This document shows, one piece after another, positions 44,608 through 53,562 of a DNA stretch of 64,000 nucleotides; position 1 is the first letter of the stretch, and every line of letters starts with the position of its first letter. The DNA is taken from the NCBI GenBank assembly GCA_021793155.1, contig JAJYTF010000011.1, forward strand, positions 1 to 64,000. Reading direction: 5' to 3'. The stretch is from Pseudomonadota bacterium (GTDB taxonomy: Bacteria > Pseudomonadota > Alphaproteobacteria > Rhodospirillales > Magnetospirillaceae). A model generated the notes under the pieces. It had not been told where the DNA came from, did not search any database, and saw only the letters and a list, made by a program, of their open reading frames with translations. Made by a program: the position numbers and the translations under genes.

Positions 44608-45755
44608 GCACACTCTTCCTGGCCGCCCTGACCCTTTCCCCCCGGCCTGCCGTCGCGCAAGTGGAGGGGATCGCCACCCCGCCCTCCTGCCTGGCCGAGA
44701 TCGCCAAGGCGGAGCGGCGCCACCATATTCCCGCCGGTCTTCTGGTGGCGATGGGACTGGCGGAATCGGGGCGCCGCGATCCTTCTTCCGGGATGGTGGC
44801 ACCTTGGCCTTGGACGATGAACGCCCAAGGCACTGGCCATTTTTACGACAGCTCGGATGAAGCGGCGCGGGAAGCCGGCAAGCTTCTGGCCCAGAACATC
44901 GGGGTGGTCGATGTGGGATGCATGCAGGTGGACCTGTTTCATCATCCCCATGCCTTCCCCACCTTGCGCGCCGCCTTCGATCCGGCAACCAATGTGGAAT
45001 TCGCCGCGGGCTACCTGAATCAGCTTTATGAGAGCGCCCGGTCTTGGCCGGCCGCCGTTGCCGCCTATCATGCAGGCGACCCGGCCAAGGGCGCCGAATA
45101 TCTGGCCAAGGTACTGTATTACTGGAAGGACAAGCGGTTCACCGTCGACCACGCCCGCGGCTTCATCGTCGAAGATAGCCCGCAGCCCCTGGATCTTGCC
45201 GGCGAGTTCTTCGTCCGCAAAGATTACACTGCGGCCCTGGCGATTTATCAGGAAAAGCTCAGATCCGCTCCCGACGATGTCACCGCACTGCTCGGCGCCG
45301 CCCAATGCCTGCAGCGGCGCGGCCGTGTCGAGGACGCCCGGTCGCAACTGGAGCGGGCCCTGGCCGTCGACCCCGACAATCGGCTGTCCCTCGACCTCCT
45401 GCTGCGACTGATCGCCGGACAGGCGCCGGAGCAGCGGTTGGCCCATCTGCTCTCGGCCCGTCAGGTGGCGCCCCGCAACGCCGAAATCCCCGCGCGAATC
45501 GCCATGCTTGAAGCCGCCCGCGGCCGCTTGCCCGACGCCGCGGCCCAGATGGCGGATGCCGTACGCCTGGCGCCCAGTGATCCGGTGCTGCTGCTCAATT
45601 ACGCCCTGCTGCTCGACCGCGCCGGCAAGACCGCCGACGCCATTCAAGGCTATGAACGGTTCCTCCAGGTCTACCGGCCCGGCACGGTCGCCTTGACCGT
45701 ACCGCTGAGCCAGGTGAAGGAACGCTATGCCTACCTGCAAAGTAATCGACATTGA
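44592..45755 (+). CDS. lytic transglycosylase with C-terminal TPRs
   Basis: A 387-residue exported protein. After a signal peptide (VGTLFLAALTLSPRPAVA) comes an SLT-type domain (about 30-185) with the catalytic Glu in VAMGLAESGRRDP, WPWTMNAQGTGHFY, VGCMQVDLFHHP and AAVAAYHAG, typical of transglycosylases tied to secretion or conjugation systems. About 200 residues of TPR-like helices follow (YTAALAIYQEKLRSAPDD and ALLLDRAGKTADAIQGYERF). It probably opens the peptidoglycan for pilus passage. It sits between a prepilin and pilT. Confidence 0.87.
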   Translation: MWKSVGTLFLAALTLSPRPAVAQVEGIATPPSCLAEIAKAERRHHIPAGLLVAMGLAESGRRDPSSGMVAPWPWTMNAQGTGHFYDSSDEAAREAGKLLAQNIGVVDVGCMQVDLFHHPHAFPTLRAAFDPATNVEFAAGYLNQLYESARSWPAAVAAYHAGDPAKGAEYLAKVLYYWKDKRFTVDHARGFIVEDSPQPLDLAGEFFVRKDYTAALAIYQEKLRSAPDDVTALLGAAQCLQRRGRVEDARSQLERALAVDPDNRLSLDLLLRLIAGQAPEQRLAHLLSARQVAPRNAEIPARIAMLEAARGRLPDAAAQMADAVRLAPSDPVLLLNYALLLDRAGKTADAIQGYERFLQVYRPGTVALTVPLSQVKERYAYLQSNRH

Positions 45756-45764
45756 AGGATTGCC

Positions 45765-46910
45765 ATGGAGATCACCGAGCTTCTTGCCTTCACAATGCAG
45801 AGCAAAGGGTCCGACCTGCATCTCTCCAGCGGCAATCCACCGCTGTTGCGCATCTCGGGCGACCTGAAGCCGCTGAAATGCGATCCGCTGACCGGTGATC
45901 AGGTCAAGGCCATGCTCTATTCCATCATGACCGAGGAGCAACGGTCGGAATACGAACAGGAACGCGACCTGGACTTCGCCATCGCCTTTGGCGAATCGGC
46001 CCGCTTCCGCGTCAATGCGTTCAATATCAATCGCGGACCGGCGGCGGTGTTCCGCACCATTCCGACGGCGATTCCCTCGCTCGACGATCTAAACTGTCCG
46101 GCGATGTTCAAGCAGTTCGCCGAATTCGAGAAGGGGCTGGTGCTGGTCACCGGCCCGACTGGATCAGGCAAGTCGACTACGCTGGCGGCGATGATCAACC
46201 ACATCAACCGGAACTTTAACAAGCATGTGCTGACCATCGAAGACCCGGTGGAGTTCGTTCATAAATCGGACCGTTCGCTGATCAACCACCGCGAGGTCGG
46301 CCGCCACACCAAGTCGTTCGCCCGCGCCCTGAAAAGCGCGCTACGCGAAGACCCCGACGTTATCCTGGTCGGCGAAATGCGCGACTACGAAACCATCGGC
46401 TTGGCGCTGACCGCGGCCGAGACGGGCCATCTGGTGATGGGCACGCTGCATACCAGTTCGGCCGCCAAGACCATCGACCGCATCGTCGATGTGTTCCCCG
46501 CCGGCGACAAGGAAATGGTCCGCTCGATGCTGGCCGGCTCGCTGCAGGCGGTGATCAGCCAGATCCTGTTGAAAAAGATCGGTGGCGGGCGCGTCGCCGC
46601 GCACGACATCCTGGTCGGCACCCCGGCGGTGCGCAACCTGATCCGCGAGAACAAGGTGCCCCAGATCACCTCGATGATGCAAATGGGCCAGCGCTACGGC
46701 ATGCAGACCATGGAAGACTCAGTCAAGGCCCTGGTCGCCAAGGAAATGGTGGACGCCAGCGAACTGGACCGCTTTGCCGCCCCCGGCCAGGACAAGGCGA
46801 CGGCCCAGGCGATGCCGACTGCAGGCGAAGCGCCGCAGGCCCCGGCCAGACCCCAGTCGCCAGCCCAGCCCCAGCCGCAGAAGCGCGGTGTGGCGAGTCT
46901 GTTCCGGTGA
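45765..46910 (+). CDS. pilT: type IV pilus retraction ATPase PilT
   Basis: A 381-residue hexameric ATPase that drives pilus disassembly. Walker A is GPTGSGKST (residues 130-138), the Asp box is TIEDPVEFVH, Walker B is VILVGEMRDYET with the catalytic Glu at 204, and the His box is GTLHTSSAAKTIDRI. The PilT AIRNLIRE-type motif appears as VRNLIRENK. The C-terminal ~40 residues are Pro/Gln/Ala-rich. It lies nine bases after the transglycosylase gene and ten before pilU. Confidence 0.95.
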   Translation: MEITELLAFTMQSKGSDLHLSSGNPPLLRISGDLKPLKCDPLTGDQVKAMLYSIMTEEQRSEYEQERDLDFAIAFGESARFRVNAFNINRGPAAVFRTIPTAIPSLDDLNCPAMFKQFAEFEKGLVLVTGPTGSGKSTTLAAMINHINRNFNKHVLTIEDPVEFVHKSDRSLINHREVGRHTKSFARALKSALREDPDVILVGEMRDYETIGLALTAAETGHLVMGTLHTSSAAKTIDRIVDVFPAGDKEMVRSMLAGSLQAVISQILLKKIGGGRVAAHDILVGTPAVRNLIRENKVPQITSMMQMGQRYGMQTMEDSVKALVAKEMVDASELDRFAAPGQDKATAQAMPTAGEAPQAPARPQSPAQPQPQKRGVASLFR

Positions 46911-46919
46911 GGCCGTGCC

Positions 46920-48041
46920 ATGACTCAATCTCTGCTTCTGCAATGGCTGCTCGACATGGTCGCCCGCAAGGGGTCTGACATCTACATCACCTTCGGCTCT
47001 CCGCCGATGATGCGTGGCGACGACGGAATGACCCCGCTGTCCGAACTGGTGCTGGACGACGTGCTGCTGAACCAGGTGGTGGGAGAGATCACCACCCCCG
47101 ACCAGCAGGCCGAATTCGAGCAGGAGCACGAGTTCAACATGGCCCTGGACCTTGGCTCGGCCGGCCGCTTCCGCGTCAACATCTTCAAGCAGCGCCAACA
47201 TTCGGGCATGGTAATCCGCCAGATCACCACCACGATCCCGACCCTGGAACAGTTGCACCTGCCGGCCCTGCTGGGCGAGCTGTGCTGCGAGAAGCGCGGG
47301 CTGATCATCGTGGTGGGCGGCACCGGGTCGGGCAAATCGACATCGCTGGCCGCCATGATCGACTACCGCAACAAGAAGGAACCGGGGCATATCATCACCA
47401 TCGAGGATCCCATCGAATACGTTCACGAACACCACAAATGCCTGATCACCCAGCGCGAGGTGGGCGTCGATACCAGATCCTTCGATGCGGCGCTGAAGAA
47501 CGCCTTGCGTCAGAAGCCGGACGCCATCCTGGTGGGCGAAATCCGCGACCATGTGGTGATGGAGCATGCCCTCAACATCGCCGAGACCGGCCATCTGGCC
47601 ATGGCGACGCTGCATGCCAACAACGCCAACCAGGCTATCGAGCGCATCGTCAACTTCTTCGATCGCGAAGCGCAGAACCAGGTGCTGCTGAACCTTTCGC
47701 TCAATCTGCGCGGCATCCTGTCGCAACGACTGGTCCGCACCAAGACCGGCGGCCGTCGGGCGGCACTGGAAATCATGCTGAACCAAGGCTTGATCAAGGA
47801 ACTCGTCCGCAAAGGCGAAATCAAGGCGATCAAGCCGATCATGGCCGAGAATACCGAACAAGGAATGCAAACCTTCGACCAGGCCCTGTTCAGGCTGTGG
47901 CAGGAAGGGGAAATCGACGAGGACATCGCCCTGGCCGAAGCCGACAGCCCCGGCGACCTGAAGATGCTGATGCAGCGCGAGAAACTGGGAGGCGGCGAAG
48001 GGTTGAAGGCGGTGGATACCTCGGGATTGTCGCTGGAGTAA
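46920..48041 (+). CDS. pilU: PilT paralogue PilU
   Basis: A 373-residue retraction ATPase accessory. Motifs: Walker A GGTGSGKST, Asp box TIEDPIEYVHEHH, Walker B ILVGEIRDHVVMEHAL and His box ATLHANNANQAIERI. The AIRNLIRE motif of PilT is replaced by LIKELVRKG, as in PilU. PilU works with PilT for forceful retraction. The stop is followed three bases later by a palindromic interspersed repeat. Confidence 0.93.
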   Translation: MTQSLLLQWLLDMVARKGSDIYITFGSPPMMRGDDGMTPLSELVLDDVLLNQVVGEITTPDQQAEFEQEHEFNMALDLGSAGRFRVNIFKQRQHSGMVIRQITTTIPTLEQLHLPALLGELCCEKRGLIIVVGGTGSGKSTSLAAMIDYRNKKEPGHIITIEDPIEYVHEHHKCLITQREVGVDTRSFDAALKNALRQKPDAILVGEIRDHVVMEHALNIAETGHLAMATLHANNANQAIERIVNFFDREAQNQVLLNLSLNLRGILSQRLVRTKTGGRRAALEIMLNQGLIKELVRKGEIKAIKPIMAENTEQGMQTFDQALFRLWQEGEIDEDIALAEADSPGDLKMLMQREKLGGGEGLKAVDTSGLSLE

Positions 48042-48043
48042 GA

Positions 48044-48141
48044 CATCCTTCGAGACGGCCCTCACGGGCCTCCTCAGGATGAGGGCGGCGTCTCGAAGCC
48101 TCATCCTGAGGAGCCGCCGTCGGGCGGCGTCTCGAAGGATG
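48044..48141. repeat. palindromic interspersed repeat, copy 1
   Basis: A 98-base near-palindrome bounded by CATCCTTCGAGACG and CGTCTCGAAGGATG, with inner CCTCAGGATGAGG and CCTCATCCTGAGG arms. It starts three bases after the pilU stop and supplies the last codons of the GIY-YIG gene. The same element recurs at 48439 and 55438. Confidence 0.9.
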
Positions 48142-48430
48142 GTTTGTGGCTGCCGCGTTTCGCCAGAGACGGCAACACCGTGACATCGCCGCGAATCAGC
48201 GCTTCCTTTTTCTCTCGTCGCCACCCCTTGACCTGCCGTTCGGCCGCGATGGCATCTTCAATGCGGTCGAAATGCTGATGGAACACCAAGGCTACCGGCC
48301 GGCGCTTGGCCGTATACCCGCCGAACGTCCCCGCCTGATGCTCCGCCAGCCGCTTCTCCAGGCTGCTGCGCGTCGTACCAATGTAATAGGCGCCATCGTT
48401 GCAGCGGAGGATATAGAGGAAGGCGGACAT
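48101..48430 (-). CDS. GIY-YIG domain endonuclease-like protein
   Basis: A 109-residue single-domain protein of the URI/UPF0213 type. The N-terminus MSAFLYILRCNDGAYYIGTT contains the GIY-YIG-equivalent pair (LYI, YYIG), followed by LEKRLAEHQAGTFGGYTAKR, and DAIAAERQVKGWRREKK with the Glu expected at the active site. It begins at 48430; a longer frame runs into repeat sequence. Both gene ends touch interspersed repeats, and the last ~14 residues (PSFETPPDGGSSG) are repeat-encoded. It is convergent with pilU and probably unrelated to the pilus. Confidence 0.88.
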   Translation of the reverse strand: MSAFLYILRCNDGAYYIGTTRSSLEKRLAEHQAGTFGGYTAKRRPVALVFHQHFDRIEDAIAAERQVKGWRREKKEALIRGDVTVLPSLAKRGSHKPSFETPPDGGSSG

Positions 48431-48437
48431 GGCTAAA

Positions 48438-49288
<851 letters not shown>

Positions 49289-49292
<4 letters not shown>

Positions 49293-49768
49293 GGAAAAAT
49301 ACCCTCGACGATATCGTGGTGTGCCGACCGCCAGGTCTGATCAGCGTGCAGGCGGAAGCGCGCGGGCTGGTCGCCGTCGACGACGATCTCGGCCAGGTTG
49401 TCTTTCACCGCCACCACTTTGAATTCGGGCGCCTGTTGCCGGGCGTTGATGCGATAGCCGTTGGCCCACACCGTCCAGTTGCCGTCGCCCAAATCGAGGA
49501 TCGCCGACACGTAGATGTTGGGCACCCTCGACTTTTGAGGCTGCTCCGCCGGCGCCTGGTCCGCTTCCGCGGCAATGCCGGTCTCCCGGACCTTTTCCAA
49601 CGCCGCCAGCGCCTTGGCCACCGCATCCACCTCAGCATCGCTGAACATCAGGGATCTGCTGGTTTGTGGTGGGGATGGCTGGTGGGCCTCCGGCTCGGCA
49701 GCGGTCGCAGGGCTGGCAATCATCAGCCAAGCCGCCATCCCGACCCCAGCTTTCCGGATCGCGCTCAT
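49289..49768 (-). CDS. MshK-like small periplasmic pilus protein
   Basis: A 159-residue exported protein: signal peptide (VGMAAWLMIASPATA), an acidic/Ala-rich linker, and a beta-strand domain (VPNIYVSAILDLGDGNWTVW and AEIVVDGDQPARFRL) resembling the inner-domain fold of MshK, PilP or GspC, which bridge the inner membrane platform and the secretin. Sequence identity to named MshK cannot be judged by eye; position between MshJ-like and ABC genes supports the call. It overlaps both neighbours by four bases. Confidence 0.65.
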
Positions 49769-50412
49769 TGCCTCTCCTGCGCGGTCGGCACCAGGGACTG
49801 GGTGCGGAAGATGATCTTGGCGGCAACGGCCGACGCGGCCCGGCCCGACCGGATATCGCCCAGCAAAGCCTGGTCGATGTCGTGCATCCGTTCGAGGCTT
49901 GCCTCGGCCACCTGGTAATGGGTCGGCAGACGATCGAACACCCTGTCCCAGAACGCCGTGGCATCGGTATCCAGCAAAGCACCGTTCTCCAAGGTGACGA
50001 TGGTGCTGTCCAAGCGGTATTTAGCGTCGCCGGAGACGGAAAGTTTCTCGGCCTCCAACTTGTAGTGCAGATTTGCCAAGTGGTGCTGGCCGGCATAGTC
50101 CTGGACCTCGTTGACCAGCTTCAGACGGTCGAGGCCGGAAAAAATGCCCTTCGCCGCTGCGTCGTTGTAGCGCGCCAGCAAATCCGGATATTCGTTGATG
50201 TCTTTCCGCAGTTCGGCGCTCTGATGCCGCAGGCGGGACAGTTCGCCGCGCAGCTGGTCGACGCGGGCCTGCCGTTCATCGACCATGTCGCTGAAAGCCA
50301 GCAAGGCAAGCGCAACCAGCAGCAGGTCGAACAGGATCACCCCCGCCACAACCTTGAGCGGTCGGGGAAGAGCCTTCAGCTTGGCCAGGTCGATATTGAC
50401 GTTGAGATCCAT
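49765..50412 (-). CDS. MshJ/PilO-like inner-membrane platform protein
   Basis: A 215-residue bitopic protein: short cytoplasmic N-terminus, one membrane helix (VVAGVILFDLLLVALALLAF), a coiled coil (ERQARVDQLRGELSRLRHQS) and a periplasmic alpha/beta domain, the layout of PilO and MshJ. It shares one base with the end of the MshI-like gene (TGATG-type coupling). Confidence 0.75.
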   Translation of the reverse strand: MDLNVNIDLAKLKALPRPLKVVAGVILFDLLLVALALLAFSDMVDERQARVDQLRGELSRLRHQSAELRKDINEYPDLLARYNDAAAKGIFSGLDRLKLVNEVQDYAGQHHLANLHYKLEAEKLSVSGDAKYRLDSTIVTLENGALLDTDATAFWDRVFDRLPTHYQVAEASLERMHDIDQALLGDIRSGRAASAVAAKIIFRTQSLVPTAQERQ

Positions 50413-52127
50413 CAGGCTTTCTTCCGGATCAGGTATTCCGCGGTCGGTGGGCCGGTCAAGGCCTTGTTCCGTAGGCTGCCGGCGGTTCCTTCCAGGATCT
50501 GCGCCCGCAGCTGGCTGAGCGGCAGCTGCACCAGGCTGACCTCATGGTCGGGCAGCGCCTTTTGCAGGCGGTCTCTGGCCTCCTTGGCCTGCTGCAAGAC
50601 GACATCGGGTTCCGTCGCCGAAGGCCCCTGGAAACGCAGCACCAGGTGCACCTCATAGAGAAAATCCTCAGTTTTCCGCAGAGCTGGCCGCACCCCGCGG
50701 AGAGGCACCGGGCCTTTGTCGGCGCCGGCTGCCGGAAAGCTGACCACCACCTTCTGCACCCGCGTCGAGCTGTCGAGCGTCGAAGCAATCACTTGGAGAA
50801 TGCTCGTCGGGCTGATCTGATGTTTGGTCAGGTTGTCTTCGGTCTCGGCCACTTGCCTGACCACATCCACCGGAATGGCAAACTCTTGCAGCTTCTTGCG
50901 TGCCAGAGCGATCGCTTGCGTTTCCGTCGCGATCATGCCTTTCAGGCTTTCCGCGGTCGAGACGCTGTCGAAGGCATCGAAGACGATGGATCCCACATAG
51001 ACGACAGCAAAGAGCGTCAGAAAGACGGCACCGACAAAGCCGGCCTTGAAAGCCTGGTCAGTCTTCAACCGGGCGCGCAGCTTGTCGGTGGGCAACATCG
51101 ACAACGGCCGCCGCTTCGCCGCCAGCCATTGGGCGTGCAGAATGTCGGCGAATGGGCTGTCCTCCGGCCCGACCTCGGCAAATCCCAAGGCGGCTTCCGC
51201 CTGATGCGGGGTATAGGCGGTCACCGAACTGACCGGCAGATCCCGGGCCTCGACCGCGGCGCAGACATCCGGGCTGCCCAACACCACCAGATCCAGGCGA
51301 TCGAACTCGGTATAGCCCAGGCGTTTGATGTAGCTGATGGAAGAGCGAAGCTCGCGCTCGATCAGCAACGCTACCGCTTCCGGCGACAGATCGCCCGGAG
51401 GCCGCTGGGTCAGCCGGGTGACGATCAATTCGCCTTCGGATTCGAAGATCTGGCGAAATCCGCTGGGCGCCTGCTGGCTGACCAGGGCCCGCCACACCCG
51501 CCGCCCGTCGCCTTCGGCGGAAGGCGCCAGGCGGGCGGCGATGGTCACCGACTCCAACGGCAGCAGGCAGAATCCGACGACCGGATTGGGCAACCCCTCC
51601 AGGAGCTCGATCCATTGCTCGACCACCGTGGTCACCGGCAAAGCCGAGAACAGGAAGCTGCCGGCACCGTCCTTGCCGCGATCCAGCGGCAAGGCGGCCT
51701 TCAGGCGGTCATGGGGAAAGGCAATGTCGAGGCGGCGCTTGACGATGGTCAGGCGGTCCAACCGGCCGACCCGCGGCAATTGCTCCTGGCGGAACATCTG
51801 TTCGAGCACGTCGGCCGCCACCAGCACCTGCGCCTGCGGGTCCCGGTCCAGTGCTTCCCGCAGAGTGCCGAAGGCGTCTTCGGCATCGAACCCGACGAAC
51901 AGGGCATCCATCACCTGGCGGCCATGAAACTGCACCAGGGTCGTTCCCTCGTCGCCCAGGATGAGCACGAACCGGGTCGGCGCAGCCAGCAGCCCGAAAT
52001 CGCGCAAACGGTCGACCAGCGGAATCAAAGCCTTTCCGACCCGCCCATCGCGCAGACGGCGCCACCGCTGCTCAAAAGCGCCGGATAACGCCGACATGGG
52101 AGGCAAGCCGGGCAGACGCTTCATCAA
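50412..52127 (-). CDS. MshI-like PilM/PilN-type platform protein
   Basis: A 571-residue protein combining a cytoplasmic N-terminal part of about 320 residues of the PilM/GspL actin-like kind (RFVLILGDEGTTLVQFHGRQ, RELRSSISYIKRLGYTEFDR) with one membrane helix (GAVFLTLFAVVYVGSIVF, near 345) and a periplasmic PilN-like domain with a coiled coil. MshI in Vibrio has this role of linking the assembly ATPase to the envelope platform. The assignment rests on layout and gene order. Confidence 0.75.
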   Translation of the reverse strand: MMKRLPGLPPMSALSGAFEQRWRRLRDGRVGKALIPLVDRLRDFGLLAAPTRFVLILGDEGTTLVQFHGRQVMDALFVGFDAEDAFGTLREALDRDPQAQVLVAADVLEQMFRQEQLPRVGRLDRLTIVKRRLDIAFPHDRLKAALPLDRGKDGAGSFLFSALPVTTVVEQWIELLEGLPNPVVGFCLLPLESVTIAARLAPSAEGDGRRVWRALVSQQAPSGFRQIFESEGELIVTRLTQRPPGDLSPEAVALLIERELRSSISYIKRLGYTEFDRLDLVVLGSPDVCAAVEARDLPVSSVTAYTPHQAEAALGFAEVGPEDSPFADILHAQWLAAKRRPLSMLPTDKLRARLKTDQAFKAGFVGAVFLTLFAVVYVGSIVFDAFDSVSTAESLKGMIATETQAIALARKKLQEFAIPVDVVRQVAETEDNLTKHQISPTSILQVIASTLDSSTRVQKVVVSFPAAGADKGPVPLRGVRPALRKTEDFLYEVHLVLRFQGPSATEPDVVLQQAKEARDRLQKALPDHEVSLVQLPLSQLRAQILEGTAGSLRNKALTGPPTAEYLIRKKA

Positions 52128-52128
52128 T

Positions 52129-53340
52129 TCAGCCCGCCATCTTGCTCAAGGAATCGTAGATCGGACCGATCACCGCGACGACGATCCACGCCATCATGAT
52201 GCCGGCGAACAGGGTCAAGGCCGGCTCGATCATGCCGATCAGTACGTCGATACCCTCATTGACATCGCGGTCATAGAAGTCGGTCACGTTGTCGAGCGTC
52301 TCGCCCAGATTGCCGCTTTCCTCGCCGATTCTCACCAGGCGGACGACCAGGCTGGGGAATTCCCCGGTGTTGCGCAGACCGACCGAAAGGGGGTTGCCGT
52401 TCTGCACGCCGGTCCGCACCGATTCCAGCGAGGCAGACAGGCACCGGTTACCGACCACCTTGCGGGCGGTCTCGATGCAGTCGAGGATCGGCACACCGCT
52501 TTGGAACATGGTGGCGAAGAAATGGGCGAAGCGCGACAGCGATATCTTGCGCATCAATTCGCCGAACACCGGAATCCGCAGACGATAAAAATCCAGCTTG
52601 TAGGCGAAAGACTCCGAGGTCCGGGCCATGATCCTGGCGAGAACGAAGGCGCCAAATGGCACGCCGATGATAGCCCACCAATAGTCCTGCATGAAGCCGG
52701 ATGTGGCAATCAGTGCCACGGTAATGAATGGCAAAGATTGGCCAGAGGAAGTGAGAAAGCTCACGACCTGCGGCACGACAAACAGCATCATGAACAGGAA
52801 CAGGAGGAACATCACCACCAGCATGACCATGGGGTAACGCGTCGCTTTCTTGATCTTCGAGTTGATCTCGTCCATCCATTTCAGGTGCTTGACCAGCTGG
52901 CTGAAGGATTCGGTCATATTGCCGCTTGCCTCGCCGGCGGCGACCAGAGACTGGAAGACCGTGCCAAAAACCCGCGGATGGCGGCCGAAAGCCTCGGACA
53001 GAGTTTGGCCGTGCGAGACGTCTTCGAAGATTTCCGCCATCAGGTCGCGCAGGCGCCGATGTTCGGTCGAGTCGCGCACATCGGCCAGGCCTTCGATCAG
53101 GCTGACGCCCGCCGCCGAAAGCTGCTGCAGATGCAGGCAGGTCTGAACCAGTTCGCGGTTCTTGACCTTGCCGCCGAACAGCTGGGCCAGACCTTTTCGC
53201 CCTTTGTCTTCCGAGGCCGATAGAAGTTCCAGGTTGATCTGCTTGAGGCGCTGGTACAGATCCGCATCATTGTTGGCATGCAGCTGCCCGGTGACCTTCC
53301 GGCCCGTTTGATTGAGTGCTCTGTAATTATAGAGAGGCAT
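52129..53340 (-). CDS. mshG: pilus assembly platform protein MshG (GspF/PilC family)
   Basis: A 403-residue polytopic inner-membrane protein with two GspF domains. Each has the family signature: FGRHPRVFGTVFQSLVAAGE and RNTGEFPSLVVRLVRIGEES. Three membrane helices lie at about 170, 215 and 375 (YPMVMLVVMFLLFLFMMLFV is one). The protein starts MPLYNYRALNQTGRKVTG at 53340, the normal family N-terminus; the longer frame enters an inverted repeat. It binds the MshE ATPase. Confidence 0.92.
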   Translation of the reverse strand: MPLYNYRALNQTGRKVTGQLHANNDADLYQRLKQINLELLSASEDKGRKGLAQLFGGKVKNRELVQTCLHLQQLSAAGVSLIEGLADVRDSTEHRRLRDLMAEIFEDVSHGQTLSEAFGRHPRVFGTVFQSLVAAGEASGNMTESFSQLVKHLKWMDEINSKIKKATRYPMVMLVVMFLLFLFMMLFVVPQVVSFLTSSGQSLPFITVALIATSGFMQDYWWAIIGVPFGAFVLARIMARTSESFAYKLDFYRLRIPVFGELMRKISLSRFAHFFATMFQSGVPILDCIETARKVVGNRCLSASLESVRTGVQNGNPLSVGLRNTGEFPSLVVRLVRIGEESGNLGETLDNVTDFYDRDVNEGIDVLIGMIEPALTLFAGIMMAWIVVAVIGPIYDSLSKMAG

Positions 53341-53355
53341 GGCGGATCCTAGATA

Positions 53356-53519
53356 AACCGCCAAGTCGCCAAGTCGCCAAAGGCAACACGGACGGAACAA
53401 GCGCCGCAGGCAACTCTCACTCCACGTCCCAAAATCCGGAGGATACCTGGAAAATTTCCTGTGGCGCTTTGATCCGCGTCCGTCGGTGTTGCCTTTGGCG
53501 ACTTGGCGACTTGGCGGTT
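53356..53519. repeat. long inverted repeat between mshE and mshG
   Basis: A 34-base arm at 53356-53389 (AACCGCCAAGTCGCCAAGTC then GCCAAAGGCAACAC) is repeated exactly in inverse orientation at 53486-53519. The pairing continues six more bases past one mismatch. The spacer is 96 bases. Each arm contains the direct repeat CGCCAAGT. It fills most of the 222-base gap between the two genes and could form a large hairpin in the transcript. Confidence 0.92.
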
Positions 53520-53562
53520 CATCCTGCCCTTCGCGTTCTGCGTCATTTGCGGATCACGCCCG

